From assembly GCA_963665575.2 (NCBI GenBank), contig CAXXDW010000006.1:434001-498000 (forward strand): a stretch of 64,000 nt of DNA. Direction: 5' to 3'. This DNA is from Rariloculus sp963665575 (GTDB taxonomy: Bacteria > Pseudomonadota > Gammaproteobacteria > Steroidobacterales > Rariloculaceae). Both the position numbers and the translations under genes were made by a program. The notes beneath the pieces were generated by a model. That model had not been told where the DNA came from. It saw nothing but the letters and a program-made list of their open reading frames with translations, and ran no database searches. Below, piece after piece: positions 17,362-25,833 of the stretch (position 1 is the stretch's first letter; each line of letters starts with the position of its first letter).

Positions 17362-18693
17362 ATGCTCGAACAACTCGGAATGATCGGCGTGTCGTGGCGT
17401 CAGGGCGGCGCTGAATCGCTCGCCGGATTCGCGCTGCCGCATGACGACGCCGAAGAGCGCCTGCGCGCGTTCGCCGTCGAGCTTGGTCTTGCCGAACTGG
17501 CCTATCTGTCGACCTGCAACCGCGTAGAGCTCGTCTTTGCACACGGCGAGCGTACCGCTGCCACCGACATCCGGCCGGCGGCGTTCGAACTGCTCGCCGG
17601 GCGCAAGCCTTCGTCCGGCGAGGCGACGCGCCGCCTGCGGGCATGGCGGGGCGAAGGCGCGGCCGAGCATCTGTTCCTGATCGCAGCGGGCCTCGATTCG
17701 GCCTGCGTCGGGGAGACCGAGATCGTCGCGCAGGTGCGAAGCAGCCACGAGCGATCGACGCGGCTCGGCCTGTCCGGTGCGGCGCTCGAACTGCTGTTCG
17801 GGGAAGCGCTCAGGATCGCCGCTCGCGTTCGCGGCGAGACGGCGCTCGGCGCCGGCCGCGTGTCGCTCGCCGAAATCGCCGTTGCGCGGCTGCGCGAACG
17901 CCTGACGCGTACCAAGGGCACGGTCGCACTGGTTGGCGTTTCGGCGATGACCGAGCGTGCCGCCATCTCGCTGAGCGCCGCCGGCGTCCCGCTGGTCGTT
18001 GTCAATCGCTCGGCGGAACCGGCACAGGCGCTCGCCGATCGTCTTGGCGCCGTATGGCAATCGCTTGATGCGTTCCGGGCCGAACCTGCGCCCGTGGAGG
18101 CCGTGCTGGCCGCGACGGCCGCTCCCGGCCCGGTGTTCGAACGTGCGGACCTCGAACGCATTGCCGCGCGCACGCCTTCGGGCGAACCGCCGTTGATCGT
18201 CGACATGGCCGTGCCGCCCGACGTCGATCCGGCGGCCTGCACGAAGCTCGCGATCCCGCGCGTCGGCATGGATGAAATCGTCGCGCACGCCGAGCGCAAC
18301 CGGGCCGCGCGGCTCATGGAGGCCGCCGAAGCACGCGAGCAGGTCGACCGGGCGCTCGCAACGCTCAAGGATCGATACACGGAACAGTACTACGGACCGC
18401 TTTTCGGCGCGCTGCAGAAACGTTATCGGATTACCGCCCAGGAGGGCGTGAAACGCCTCTTCAGGAAGGAACTCAAGGGGCTCGGCGAAGAGGAACGCGC
18501 CGCGGTCGAAGTCTGGTGTGAAGTGCTTGCGAGGCGGTTCGCACACATCCCTTCCCTCGGCCTGCGCGGCCTGCTTCACTCAGGTCCGGAAGGCTCCCTT
18601 GAAGCCTTTCTCGGCGGTCTGGATCCCGAATTCGCAGACGAACTCAGAGCGGCGCTCGAAGTCGGTCCGACTCGGCGGGAGTCCGGGTCATGA
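17362..18693 (+). CDS. hemA: Glutamyl-tRNA reductase
   Basis: A 443-residue GluTR that reduces glutamyl-tRNA(Glu) to glutamate-1-semialdehyde, the committed step of C5-pathway heme synthesis. The catalytic Cys52 sits in LSTCNRVE, and His103 in EHLFLIAAGLDSACVGETE matches the active-site His. The NADPH domain follows (VALVGVSAMTERAAISLSAA, then VVVNRS), and a C-terminal dimerisation helix ends the protein. Motifs are recognisable but diverged from the usual gammaproteobacterial enzyme (VGETEI instead of VGEPQI). Most gammaproteobacteria keep hemA beside lolB/prfA; here it heads an operon and its stop overlaps hemC as ATGA. Confidence 0.92.
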   Translation: MLEQLGMIGVSWRQGGAESLAGFALPHDDAEERLRAFAVELGLAELAYLSTCNRVELVFAHGERTAATDIRPAAFELLAGRKPSSGEATRRLRAWRGEGAAEHLFLIAAGLDSACVGETEIVAQVRSSHERSTRLGLSGAALELLFGEALRIAARVRGETALGAGRVSLAEIAVARLRERLTRTKGTVALVGVSAMTERAAISLSAAGVPLVVVNRSAEPAQALADRLGAVWQSLDAFRAEPAPVEAVLAATAAPGPVFERADLERIAARTPSGEPPLIVDMAVPPDVDPAACTKLAIPRVGMDEIVAHAERNRAARLMEAAEAREQVDRALATLKDRYTEQYYGPLFGALQKRYRITAQEGVKRLFRKELKGLGEEERAAVEVWCEVLARRFAHIPSLGLRGLLHSGPEGSLEAFLGGLDPEFADELRAALEVGPTRRESGS

Positions 18694-19622
18694 AGCTTCG
18701 GCTTGGCACGCGGGCGTCGGACCTTGCCCGCACGCAGTCCGAAGCCGTCGCGCGATTCCTGGACGACGCGGGTTTCACTACGGAGCTCATGTTCATCCGC
18801 ACGGCCGGCGACCGTTCGAAGGCCGCATCGTTCGGCTCGATCGGCCCGCAGGGCGTGTTCGTGCGCGAAATCGAGCAGGCGCTCCTCGCCGGGACGATCG
18901 ATCTCGCCGTGCACTCGTTCAAGGACCTGCCGACCCGTTCGCCGCCGGAACTCAGCGTCGCGGCTGTCCCGGAGCGAGCCGATGCGGCGGACGTCCTCAT
19001 CGTCAGGGACGAGGCGCTCGATCGAAACGCCGGCTCGCTTCTGCCTCTGATCGAGCAGGCGCGTATCGGCACGGCCTCGGCTCGGCGCCGCGTCTGGCTC
19101 GAACACTTTCGCCCGGATCTGCGCGTCGAATCGCTGCGCGGCAACGTCCCGACCCGCATAAGGCGGCTCAGGGAGCAGCGCTGCGACGCGATCGTGCTGG
19201 CCGCTGCCGGCGTCGAGCGGCTCAGCCGCTCGACCGACGTGCTCGAACCGCTGCTCGAAGGGCTGGCCGTGCTGCGGCTCGACCCGGAGCTGTTCGTACC
19301 GGCGCCGGCGCAAGGCGCCCTGGCCGTCCAGTGCCGGTGCGACAATTCCGACGTCACCGCCGCGCTCCGGAGTCTCGACGACACCTCGAGCCGCACCGTT
19401 GTTTCGACCGAGCGCGCAGCGCTCGCACTCGCGGAGGGCGGTTGCGACATCGCGTTCGGGGCGTATTGTCAGCGTGCGGGCAGCGGATTCGATCTCATCG
19501 CGATGCTCGAACGCGACGGCCGGGTCCGCAGCTCGAGGGTTGCCGGCAGCGACGCCGCCACGCTTGCAGACAAGGCCTGGACGGAACTCGCCATGCGTCG
19601 TGACGATCATGCGGGAAACTGA
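18690..19622 (+). CDS. hemC: Porphobilinogen deaminase (hydroxymethylbilane synthase)
   Basis: A 310-residue enzyme that condenses four porphobilinogens into hydroxymethylbilane. Visible motifs are LRLGTRASDLARTQSEAV at the N-terminus, HSFKDLPT about 75-82, the substrate-binding Arg-rich SLRGNVPTRIRRL, and EGGCDIAFGAYC. In the last motif Cys252 is the residue that covalently holds the dipyrromethane cofactor. It starts within the hemA stop (ATGA) and overlaps hemD by 14 bases, so translation is coupled. Confidence 0.95.
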   Translation: MKLRLGTRASDLARTQSEAVARFLDDAGFTTELMFIRTAGDRSKAASFGSIGPQGVFVREIEQALLAGTIDLAVHSFKDLPTRSPPELSVAAVPERADAADVLIVRDEALDRNAGSLLPLIEQARIGTASARRRVWLEHFRPDLRVESLRGNVPTRIRRLREQRCDAIVLAAAGVERLSRSTDVLEPLLEGLAVLRLDPELFVPAPAQGALAVQCRCDNSDVTAALRSLDDTSSRTVVSTERAALALAEGGCDIAFGAYCQRAGSGFDLIAMLERDGRVRSSRVAGSDAATLADKAWTELAMRRDDHAGN

Positions 19623-20406
19623 AAGCAAGCGAATCGTGCTGACTCGAAGCGTGGAGGACTGCGCCGACTGGGCGAGACGACTCGAAGCGCTCGGCTTCAC
19701 GCCCGTGATCGTGCCGTGCATCGACTGCGAGTTTCTCAGCGAGCCTGCACTCGCGCCAATGCTGAGCAAGCGGGTTCGCGAAGCCGACTGGCTCGTGTTC
19801 ACGTCGCGGCGGGGCGTCGAGGCATTCGCGTCGCTGCACGAGACCCCACTGCCTGGCCGCATGAAGATCGCGGCCGTGGGCAAGGCCACGGCGGCCGCGG
19901 CCGAAACGCTGCTCGGGCGGATCGACCTGACCGGTCTCGGCGCAACAGCGGCCGCGCTCGCCGACGATATACAATTCGCGCTCGCGCGCGGAGCGCCGGA
20001 CAGTGAAGCCGCCGCAGCCGGGGCTGCGGGACCGGACAGGCGCGATCCGGACAGGCAGGAGCGGCTGCTGCTCGTGCTCGCCGAGAACGCGGCCGGAACA
20101 CTCGAGCGGAAGCTCGGGCGCGCCGGTATCTCCCGGAGCCGGGTGAACGTCTACAGAACGGTACCGACGCCGCCGACGGGCGGCAGGACCCTGCTGTCGT
20201 CGCTCGCCGCCGACGGTATCTTTCTCGCGAGTCCGACGGCCGTCGAGGGCTTTGTGAATCGCGTGGACGTCGATGTGGCGCCCAAGCTCATCACGATCGG
20301 GCCATCGACTTCGGCGGCCGTGCGGGCGTGCGGGCTCGATGTCGCGGCCGAGGCCCGCGCGCCGGGGCTCGACGGATTGCTGGAGGCCATGCAATGTCTG
20401 AGTTGA
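19609..20406 (+). CDS. hemD: Uroporphyrinogen-III synthase
   Basis: A 265-residue two-domain protein with the loose HemD pattern: KRIVLTRSVEDCADWARRLE at the N-terminus, then DWLVFTSRRGVEAF. KIAAVGKATAAAAE follows, and a matching second-domain block reads DGIFLASPTAVEGFV and KLITIGPSTSAAVRACGLDV. It cyclises hydroxymethylbilane with inversion of ring D. An Ala/Gly/Arg-rich insert (about 129-150) links the domains. Position between hemC and hemB supports the call, since this family is poorly conserved in sequence. It overlaps hemC by 14 and hemB by 13 bases. Confidence 0.88.
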   Translation: MRETESKRIVLTRSVEDCADWARRLEALGFTPVIVPCIDCEFLSEPALAPMLSKRVREADWLVFTSRRGVEAFASLHETPLPGRMKIAAVGKATAAAAETLLGRIDLTGLGATAAALADDIQFALARGAPDSEAAAAGAAGPDRRDPDRQERLLLVLAENAAGTLERKLGRAGISRSRVNVYRTVPTPPTGGRTLLSSLAADGIFLASPTAVEGFVNRVDVDVAPKLITIGPSTSAAVRACGLDVAAEARAPGLDGLLEAMQCLS

Positions 20407-21395
20407 TCATTACGACACCGGAACGAGTCCGGCCGAGACGCCTGCGCCGGACTCCCGCGCTAAGGAATCTCGTGGCCGAAACCGACATCGCGGCCGCGCA
20501 GCTTGTCATGCCGCATTTCGTCCTGCCGACGAGCGAATCCGAGGTACCGATCGCTTCCATGCCGGGGATCTCCCAACTCGGGATCGAGACGCTCGTCGGC
20601 CGTGTCGAATCCGACCTCGCGCTCGGCATCCGCGCGGTGCTGCTTTTCGGTCAGCCGCACGACGGCGGCAAGACGCCGGACGGCGCCGCCGCGGCCGCTG
20701 CCAATGGCGCGGTGCAATCGGCCGTTCGCCGGCTCAAGCAAGCTTTCGGAGATTCGCTGGTCGTCATGACCGACGTTTGCCTGTGCGCCTACACCGATCA
20801 CGGCCACTGCGGCGTGCTCGACGACGGCGAAGTCGCGAACGACCTGTCGCTGCGCCCGCTCGTCGACGCGGCGCTGAGCCACGCCGAGGCCGGCGCCGAC
20901 GTGGTCGCGCCATCGGACATGATGGACGGCCGCGTGGCCGCGATCCGCGATGCGCTCGACGAGTCCGGCCGCGACAACGTCGTCGTCATGTCGTACGCGG
21001 TCAAGTACGCCTCCGCCTACTACGGGCCGTTCCGCGACGCCGCGGATTCGACCCCGGGCATGGGCGATCGCAAGAGTTATCAGATGGACTGCCGCAATGT
21101 GCGCGAGGCGATTCGCGAAGCCGATCTCGATGCGGAGGAAGGCGCGGACCTCGTGATGGTCAAGCCGGCGTTGCCGTATCTGGACGTGATCCGCGCAGTG
21201 CGGGAAACCTCGGACCTGCCTCTCGCGGCCTATAACGTTTCCGGCGAATACTCCGCCGTGAAGGCCGCCGCCGCCAACGGATGGCTCGATGAACCGAACG
21301 TCGTGCGTGAAAACCTGCTGGCGATCAGGCGCGCCGGCGCGGATCTCATCATCAGCTACCACGCTCGCGATGCGCTGGCCGGAGGCTGGCTGTGA
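20394..21395 (+). CDS. hemB: Delta-aminolevulinic acid dehydratase (porphobilinogen synthase)
   Basis: A 333-residue enzyme that joins two 5-aminolevulinates into porphobilinogen. The zinc triad is seen in TDVCLCAYTDHGHCG (Cys129, Cys131, Cys139), so this is the zinc-dependent class. The Schiff-base lysines are in MSYAVKYAS (Lys204) and VMVKPALPY (Lys257). Its start lies inside hemD. Its TGA forms a GTGA overlap at 21392-21395 with a 26-codon mini-ORF leading to hemL. Confidence 0.95.
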   Translation: MSELIITTPERVRPRRLRRTPALRNLVAETDIAAAQLVMPHFVLPTSESEVPIASMPGISQLGIETLVGRVESDLALGIRAVLLFGQPHDGGKTPDGAAAAAANGAVQSAVRRLKQAFGDSLVVMTDVCLCAYTDHGHCGVLDDGEVANDLSLRPLVDAALSHAEAGADVVAPSDMMDGRVAAIRDALDESGRDNVVVMSYAVKYASAYYGPFRDAADSTPGMGDRKSYQMDCRNVREAIREADLDAEEGADLVMVKPALPYLDVIRAVRETSDLPLAAYNVSGEYSAVKAAAANGWLDEPNVVRENLLAIRRAGADLIISYHARDALAGGWL

Positions 21396-21472
21396 CCGCC
21401 GCGACACAGTCGCAAGCACTGGCGCGCGGGCACGCAACGCAGCGACCGTCTCGGTCGGGAGGCCGGTCGTGA
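21392..21472 (+). CDS. Mini-ORF bridging hemB and hemL by GTGA overlaps
   Basis: GTG 21392 overlaps the hemB stop as GTGA. The frame encodes 26 residues beginning VTAATQSQA and ends at TGA 21470-21472, which overlaps the hemL start GTG 21469 as a second GTGA. The first nine residues closely match the hemL N-terminus (VTAGTQSRA), so the mini-ORF looks like a diverged duplication of the hemL 5' end about 77 bp upstream. A likely role is to carry ribosomes from hemB to hemL. A chance product is possible. Confidence 0.4.
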   Translation: MTAATQSQALARGHATQRPSRSGGRS

Positions 21473-22782
21473 CGGCGGGAACGCAATCGCGGGCCTGGTT
21501 CGAGCGCGCCATGGCCGCGTTGCCCGGCGGCGTGGACTCACCCGTGCGCGCTTTCCGCGCCGTCGGCGGCACGCCCATCGTGATTCGGGATGCGAACGGT
21601 CAGACCATCGTCGATGTCGACGATCGCCCCTATCTCGACTTCGTCGGATCCTGGGGGCCGCTGATCCTCGGCCACGCTCATCCGAAAGTGGTCGCCGCCA
21701 TCGAGGCGGCCACGCGCGGCGGCACCTCCTACGGCGCGCCGTGCCGGGCCGAGATCGAGCTTGCCGAGCAGGTCGTGGAGAGCTACCCCGGGATCGAGCA
21801 GGTGAGGTTCGTGTCGTCGGGCACGGAAGCGGTCATGAGTGCGGTCCGACTCGCACGCGGCGCGACGGGCCGCGATCTGATCGTCAAGTTCTCCGGTTGC
21901 TATCACGGTCATGTCGATCATCTGCTCGTCGCCGCGGGCTCAGGCCTCGTCACGTTCGGCGAGCCGTCGTCAGCCGGTGTACCGGCCGACTTCGCGGGCC
22001 TGACGCGCGTACTTCCGCTCGACGACGAAGCGGCGCTCGACGCGCTCTTCGCGGCCGAAGGCGACCGCGTCGCGGCCGTGATCATTGAACCGGTACCCGC
22101 CAATAACGGCTTGCTGATGCAGCGCCCGGAGTTTCTCGAGGCCCTGCGCGCGCATTGCGATGCCTTCGGTGCGCTGCTGATCTTCGACGAGGTCATCAGC
22201 GGCTTCAGGCTCGGGCCGGGCGGCGCCGCGGCGCACTACGGTCTGGTCCCCGACCTCGCGACCTTCGGCAAGGTCATCGGCGGCGGCATGCCCGTGGGCG
22301 CTTTCGCCGGTCGCCGCGAGCTCATGCGCGAACTCACCCCCGAGGGGCGCGTCTACCAAGCGGGCACACTGTCCGGCAATCCGGTAGCGATGGCCGCGGG
22401 ACTCGCAACCCTGGAGGTGCTTCGGGAATCCGATGGCTGGCAGGCCCTCGATGAGCTTGGCCGATATCTCGAGCAGGTTCTCGGCGAGGCGTTGCGCGAG
22501 AGTCCGTACCCGGCATCGCTTGCCCGGATCGGGTCGATATTCTGGATCGCGCTTTTCGCGAGCGCACCGCCGCGCACGGCCGAGGCGGTCGCCCCGGCTT
22601 CGGGCGAAGCCTACGCGAACCTGTTTCATTCGCTGCTCGCGCAAGGCATCGCGCTTGCGCCGTCGGCCTACGAGGTCGGTTTCCTGTCGCTCGCACATTC
22701 GCGGACCGACATCGACCGGCTGGGCGAAGGCCTTCGCAGTGCGCTCGCCAACGCGAAACTCGGCGAGCCAGCCGATGATTAG
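21469..22782 (+). CDS. hemL: Glutamate-1-semialdehyde 2,1-aminomutase
   Basis: A 437-residue PLP enzyme that makes 5-aminolevulinate from the HemA product. The signature reads ALPGGVDSPVRAF at the N-terminus, FVSSGTEAVMSAVRLAR, SGCYHGHVDHLLV and IFDEVISGFR. PLP Lys268 is in TFGKVIGGGMPVGAFAG. GTG 21469 has gggagg just upstream, giving the normal family length. The 3' end overlaps the histidine kinase start by 8 bases. With hemA it defines the C5 route to ALA. Confidence 0.95.
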   Translation: MTAGTQSRAWFERAMAALPGGVDSPVRAFRAVGGTPIVIRDANGQTIVDVDDRPYLDFVGSWGPLILGHAHPKVVAAIEAATRGGTSYGAPCRAEIELAEQVVESYPGIEQVRFVSSGTEAVMSAVRLARGATGRDLIVKFSGCYHGHVDHLLVAAGSGLVTFGEPSSAGVPADFAGLTRVLPLDDEAALDALFAAEGDRVAAVIIEPVPANNGLLMQRPEFLEALRAHCDAFGALLIFDEVISGFRLGPGGAAAHYGLVPDLATFGKVIGGGMPVGAFAGRRELMRELTPEGRVYQAGTLSGNPVAMAAGLATLEVLRESDGWQALDELGRYLEQVLGEALRESPYPASLARIGSIFWIALFASAPPRTAEAVAPASGEAYANLFHSLLAQGIALAPSAYEVGFLSLAHSRTDIDRLGEGLRSALANAKLGEPADD

Positions 22783-23854
22783 GCGCGATCCCAGCAAGGC
22801 CCTTCAGGTGGGCTTCCTCGTTTTGCTGACCATCTCAACGGCGCAGGTGGCCTACTGGATCATCGAAAACGTTGCGTATACGCGTGACGTGCAGCAACGG
22901 TTCGCAGCGCTCTACGCGGCTGACGCGGCGGCCGTTGCGGCATTGTCGGAAGATTCCGAAACAGCCGCGCCGGGCGATCTGTTCCCGCACCTTGAGATCT
23001 CTGCGGACACGGGCGTCGCGACCGTGAGCGCCGACGCACTCACCGAGCTCGAGCGCGAAAGTGCCCGCCGCACGAACCAGTACGTCTGGGAAGGCGCGTT
23101 CTTTCTCATCGTGCTGCTCGGCGGGATGGGCGTGCTCACGCGCGCGATTCGCCACGATGCTCAACTGCGCAGACGCCAGCAGAATTTCCTCGCGGCAGTC
23201 TCGCACGAGTTCAAGAGTCCGCTCGCAAGCATCCAGCTCGCCGCGGAGACGATCGAGTTGAGGGCCGCGGAGGCGGACAGCAAGCGGCTCGCACAGCGCA
23301 TTGTCGAAGACGGCGAACGCCTGCTGCGCATGATCGACAATCTGCTCGACACCACGCGGCTCGAGGAAGGCCGTCACGAGTTGGCTCCGCGACCGACCGC
23401 GCTCGCCGCAGCCGTTCGCGCGAGCATCGAGGAGATCGCCGAACGTGCCGAGCGCAACGGAATTTCGGTCGCGGTCGACGTGCCCGAAACACTGACGCTT
23501 TCAGTGGACACGACGGCACTGGAGTCGATACTTCGCAACCTGCTCGACAACGCCGTCAAGGCCTGCATCGCCGGTGACGGGCGTGAAATTGCCGTGCGGG
23601 CCGGACAGGATGACGCGTCGATCAAACTCAGCGTGACCGACGACGGGCGCGGTTTCGCCCCGGAGGACTCCGCAATGATTTTCGAAAAGTTCTACCGTCT
23701 CGGCGACGAGCTCAGGCGCTCGGGTCCCGGCACGGGTCTCGGGCTCTACATCGTCCGGCGGCTCGCCGAACTTTCCGGCGCCGGGATCGAGGCCCGCAGT
23801 GACGGCCCGGGACAGGGCGCGACCGTGACGATCCGCTGGCCGGCAGCGAAATGA
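22775..23854 (+). CDS. Membrane sensor histidine kinase within the heme operon
   Basis: A 359-residue kinase. Two transmembrane helices (about 12-32 and 104-124) enclose a periplasmic loop of about 70 residues. HisKA has the phospho-acceptor His144 in AVSHEFKSPLASIQ. HATPase_c shows the N-box NLLDNAVKAC, G1 DDGRGF, the F-box FEKFYRLG and G2 GPGTGLGLYIV. It starts inside hemL and ends as ATGA with the response regulator, so kinase, regulator and heme enzymes are translated together. The sensing loop shows no Cys or His cluster for heme binding. The signal is unknown; control of heme synthesis is an inference from location. Confidence 0.88.
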   Translation: MIRRDPSKALQVGFLVLLTISTAQVAYWIIENVAYTRDVQQRFAALYAADAAAVAALSEDSETAAPGDLFPHLEISADTGVATVSADALTELERESARRTNQYVWEGAFFLIVLLGGMGVLTRAIRHDAQLRRRQQNFLAAVSHEFKSPLASIQLAAETIELRAAEADSKRLAQRIVEDGERLLRMIDNLLDTTRLEEGRHELAPRPTALAAAVRASIEEIAERAERNGISVAVDVPETLTLSVDTTALESILRNLLDNAVKACIAGDGREIAVRAGQDDASIKLSVTDDGRGFAPEDSAMIFEKFYRLGDELRRSGPGTGLGLYIVRRLAELSGAGIEARSDGPGQGATVTIRWPAAK

Positions 23855-24594
23855 ATGAAAGCCTGACACAGGCGGCGCGCATTCTCGTCGTCGACGACGA
23901 AGCGCATCTGGCCGACGGGATCCGGGAAAACCTCGAAGCCGAAGGCTATTTGACCGAGGTTGCGTACGACGGCCGCCAGGGTTTCGACGCGGTGCTCGAC
24001 GGCAACTTCGACCTCCTCGTGCTCGATGTCATGATGCCGAAGATGGATGGCGTGGAGTTGTGCGCGAGGCTGCGCGCGCAGGGCCACCAGACCCCGGTAC
24101 TGTTTCTGACGGTCAAGAACGCACCCGAAGACCGCGTTCGCGGCTTTGAGGCCGGTGGCGACGATTATCTTGGAAAACCGTTTCATCTGAAGGAATTGCT
24201 TCTCCGTGTCGAGGCGATTCTGCGACGCAGCCGCTGGTACGACACGGCGTCCGCGGCGCTCGAATTCGGCGGCAATCGCGTGGACTTTCGAACCTATCAG
24301 GCACGCGCCTGGGATGGCAGGCAGCATGCGCTCACGCACAAGGAAGCCATGATCCTGAAGGCGCTGTCCGAGCGCGAGAGCGGCGTCGTCACCCGCGAGG
24401 AAATCCTCGATCGCGTCTGGGGCTACGAGGTTTTTCCTTCGACGCGCACGATCGACAACTTCATCGTGCGCCTGCGCAGGCGATTCGAGCGCGATCCCGA
24501 GTTGCCCGTCCATTTCCACACCGTTCGCGGCGTGGGTTACCGCTTTACCGTGCAGGCGGAAGCGGCCGGTCACGAGGCGGATCCCGGTGGCTGA
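23851..24594 (+). CDS. OmpR/PhoB-family response regulator
   Basis: A 247-residue regulator. The receiver has acidic pocket ILVVDDEAHL, phospho-acceptor Asp59 in LLVLDVMMPKMDG, Thr87 and Lys109 in GKPFH. The C-terminal winged helix reads LTHKEAMILKALSERESGVV, followed by SRTIDNF-like STRTIDNFIVRLRRRFE and TVRGVGYRF. Its start overlaps the kinase stop as ATGA and its end overlaps the hemE GTG by 8 bases. Autoregulation of the hem operon, or a wider regulon, are both possible. Confidence 0.92.
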   Translation: MNESLTQAARILVVDDEAHLADGIRENLEAEGYLTEVAYDGRQGFDAVLDGNFDLLVLDVMMPKMDGVELCARLRAQGHQTPVLFLTVKNAPEDRVRGFEAGGDDYLGKPFHLKELLLRVEAILRRSRWYDTASAALEFGGNRVDFRTYQARAWDGRQHALTHKEAMILKALSERESGVVTREEILDRVWGYEVFPSTRTIDNFIVRLRRRFERDPELPVHFHTVRGVGYRFTVQAEAAGHEADPGG

Positions 24595-25624
24595 GCTGCT
24601 GCTGGATGCGCTGCGCCGCGTGCCGACCGCGCGGCGACCGGTATGGATCATGCGCCAGGCGGGCCGCTACCTGCCCGAGTACCGCGAGTTCCGCAAGAGT
24701 CACAGCTTCAAGGCGCTGTCAGGCAACAGCGAGCTCGCGGCCGAGGTCACGCTGATGCCGCTGAAGCGCTTCAAACTCGACGCGGCCATCGTCTTTGCCG
24801 ACATCATGAGCCCGATGCCCGCGCTCGGCATCGACTTCGACTTCGATCCGGGCCCCGTCGTCGCCAATCCGATTCGGGACCGGCGCGGCGTCGAGCGTCT
24901 CCATGACCCCGATCCGGACAATGTCGCCCCCGAGGTCATGGAAGCGCTCCGGATCACGCGCGGCGCGCTTGCCGACAACGTCGCGTTGCTCGGGTTTTGC
25001 GGCGCCCCGTGGACCCTGGCTGCCTATCTCGTCGAAGGCCGCGGCGTGAAGGATTTTCCGACGCTGCGCGCCTTCGCCGCGGAACGGCCCAGGCTTCTCG
25101 ACACACTGCTGTCGCGCCTGTCGAACCTCATGGGACGCTATCTGATCGCGCAGGCCGAAGCCGGCGCCGACGCGGTCCAGATTTTTGATTCCTGGGCGGG
25201 ACTGTTGTCATTGGCGGACTGGCAGAAGTTCATCAGGCCGCACCTTCAGTCGCTGCTCGAAACGGTCGGCGCCGCCGGCATACCGCGCATCCTGTTCGTA
25301 CAGAACGCACCGCACCTCATCGACGCCTACGCGAAGCTGCCGGCCGAAGCGATCGCGACCGACTGGCGCATGGACCTGGCTGCGTTGCAGCGGGACCATG
25401 CCGAGCGCGCTGTACAGGGCAACATCGATCCGGCAGTGCTGCTGGCGGGGCCGGAGGCAACCGCCGGGCGCGTGCGGCAACTGCTCGACAACATCGCCCC
25501 GACCGGCCATATCGTCAACCTGGGTCACGGCATTCTGCCGAGCACACCGATCTCGAGCGTCGAGGCACTGGTCGAAACTGTGCATGGAGAGGTCAAGCCC
25601 GATAATGCGGCAAGCCGCGCCTGA
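24587..25624 (+). CDS. hemE: Uroporphyrinogen decarboxylase
   Basis: A 345-residue enzyme that decarboxylates uroporphyrinogen III to coproporphyrinogen III. The signature RPVWIMRQAGRYLPEYREFR, the FADIMSPMPALGIDF block, GFCGAPWTLAAYLVEG and QIFDSWAGLLS are all present, and the tail is NLGHGILPSTPISSVEALVE. It begins with GTG inside the response regulator gene. It is the last tightly coupled gene of the operon; 209 bases follow before the HemQ-family gene. Confidence 0.95.
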   Translation: MAELLLDALRRVPTARRPVWIMRQAGRYLPEYREFRKSHSFKALSGNSELAAEVTLMPLKRFKLDAAIVFADIMSPMPALGIDFDFDPGPVVANPIRDRRGVERLHDPDPDNVAPEVMEALRITRGALADNVALLGFCGAPWTLAAYLVEGRGVKDFPTLRAFAAERPRLLDTLLSRLSNLMGRYLIAQAEAGADAVQIFDSWAGLLSLADWQKFIRPHLQSLLETVGAAGIPRILFVQNAPHLIDAYAKLPAEAIATDWRMDLAALQRDHAERAVQGNIDPAVLLAGPEATAGRVRQLLDNIAPTGHIVNLGHGILPSTPISSVEALVETVHGEVKPDNAASRA

Positions 25625-25833
25625 GACAGAAGACCAGCTAACCCGAAGATTTCAGCAAGCGGTGCCTTGCATGGAGAATCGCCAATGATTTTCAGAGGCC
25701 TGGGCGATAATCGCGGGATTCGCGTCGGTGACGGTTTGCGCTGGCCGTGCCCTCGCTGGCCTCTTGCGCGCAGCGCCGGCCTTGCAGACCGGGATGTCGT
25801 CTGCGAAGCAAGACACAGGAATCTGGAGCACGA

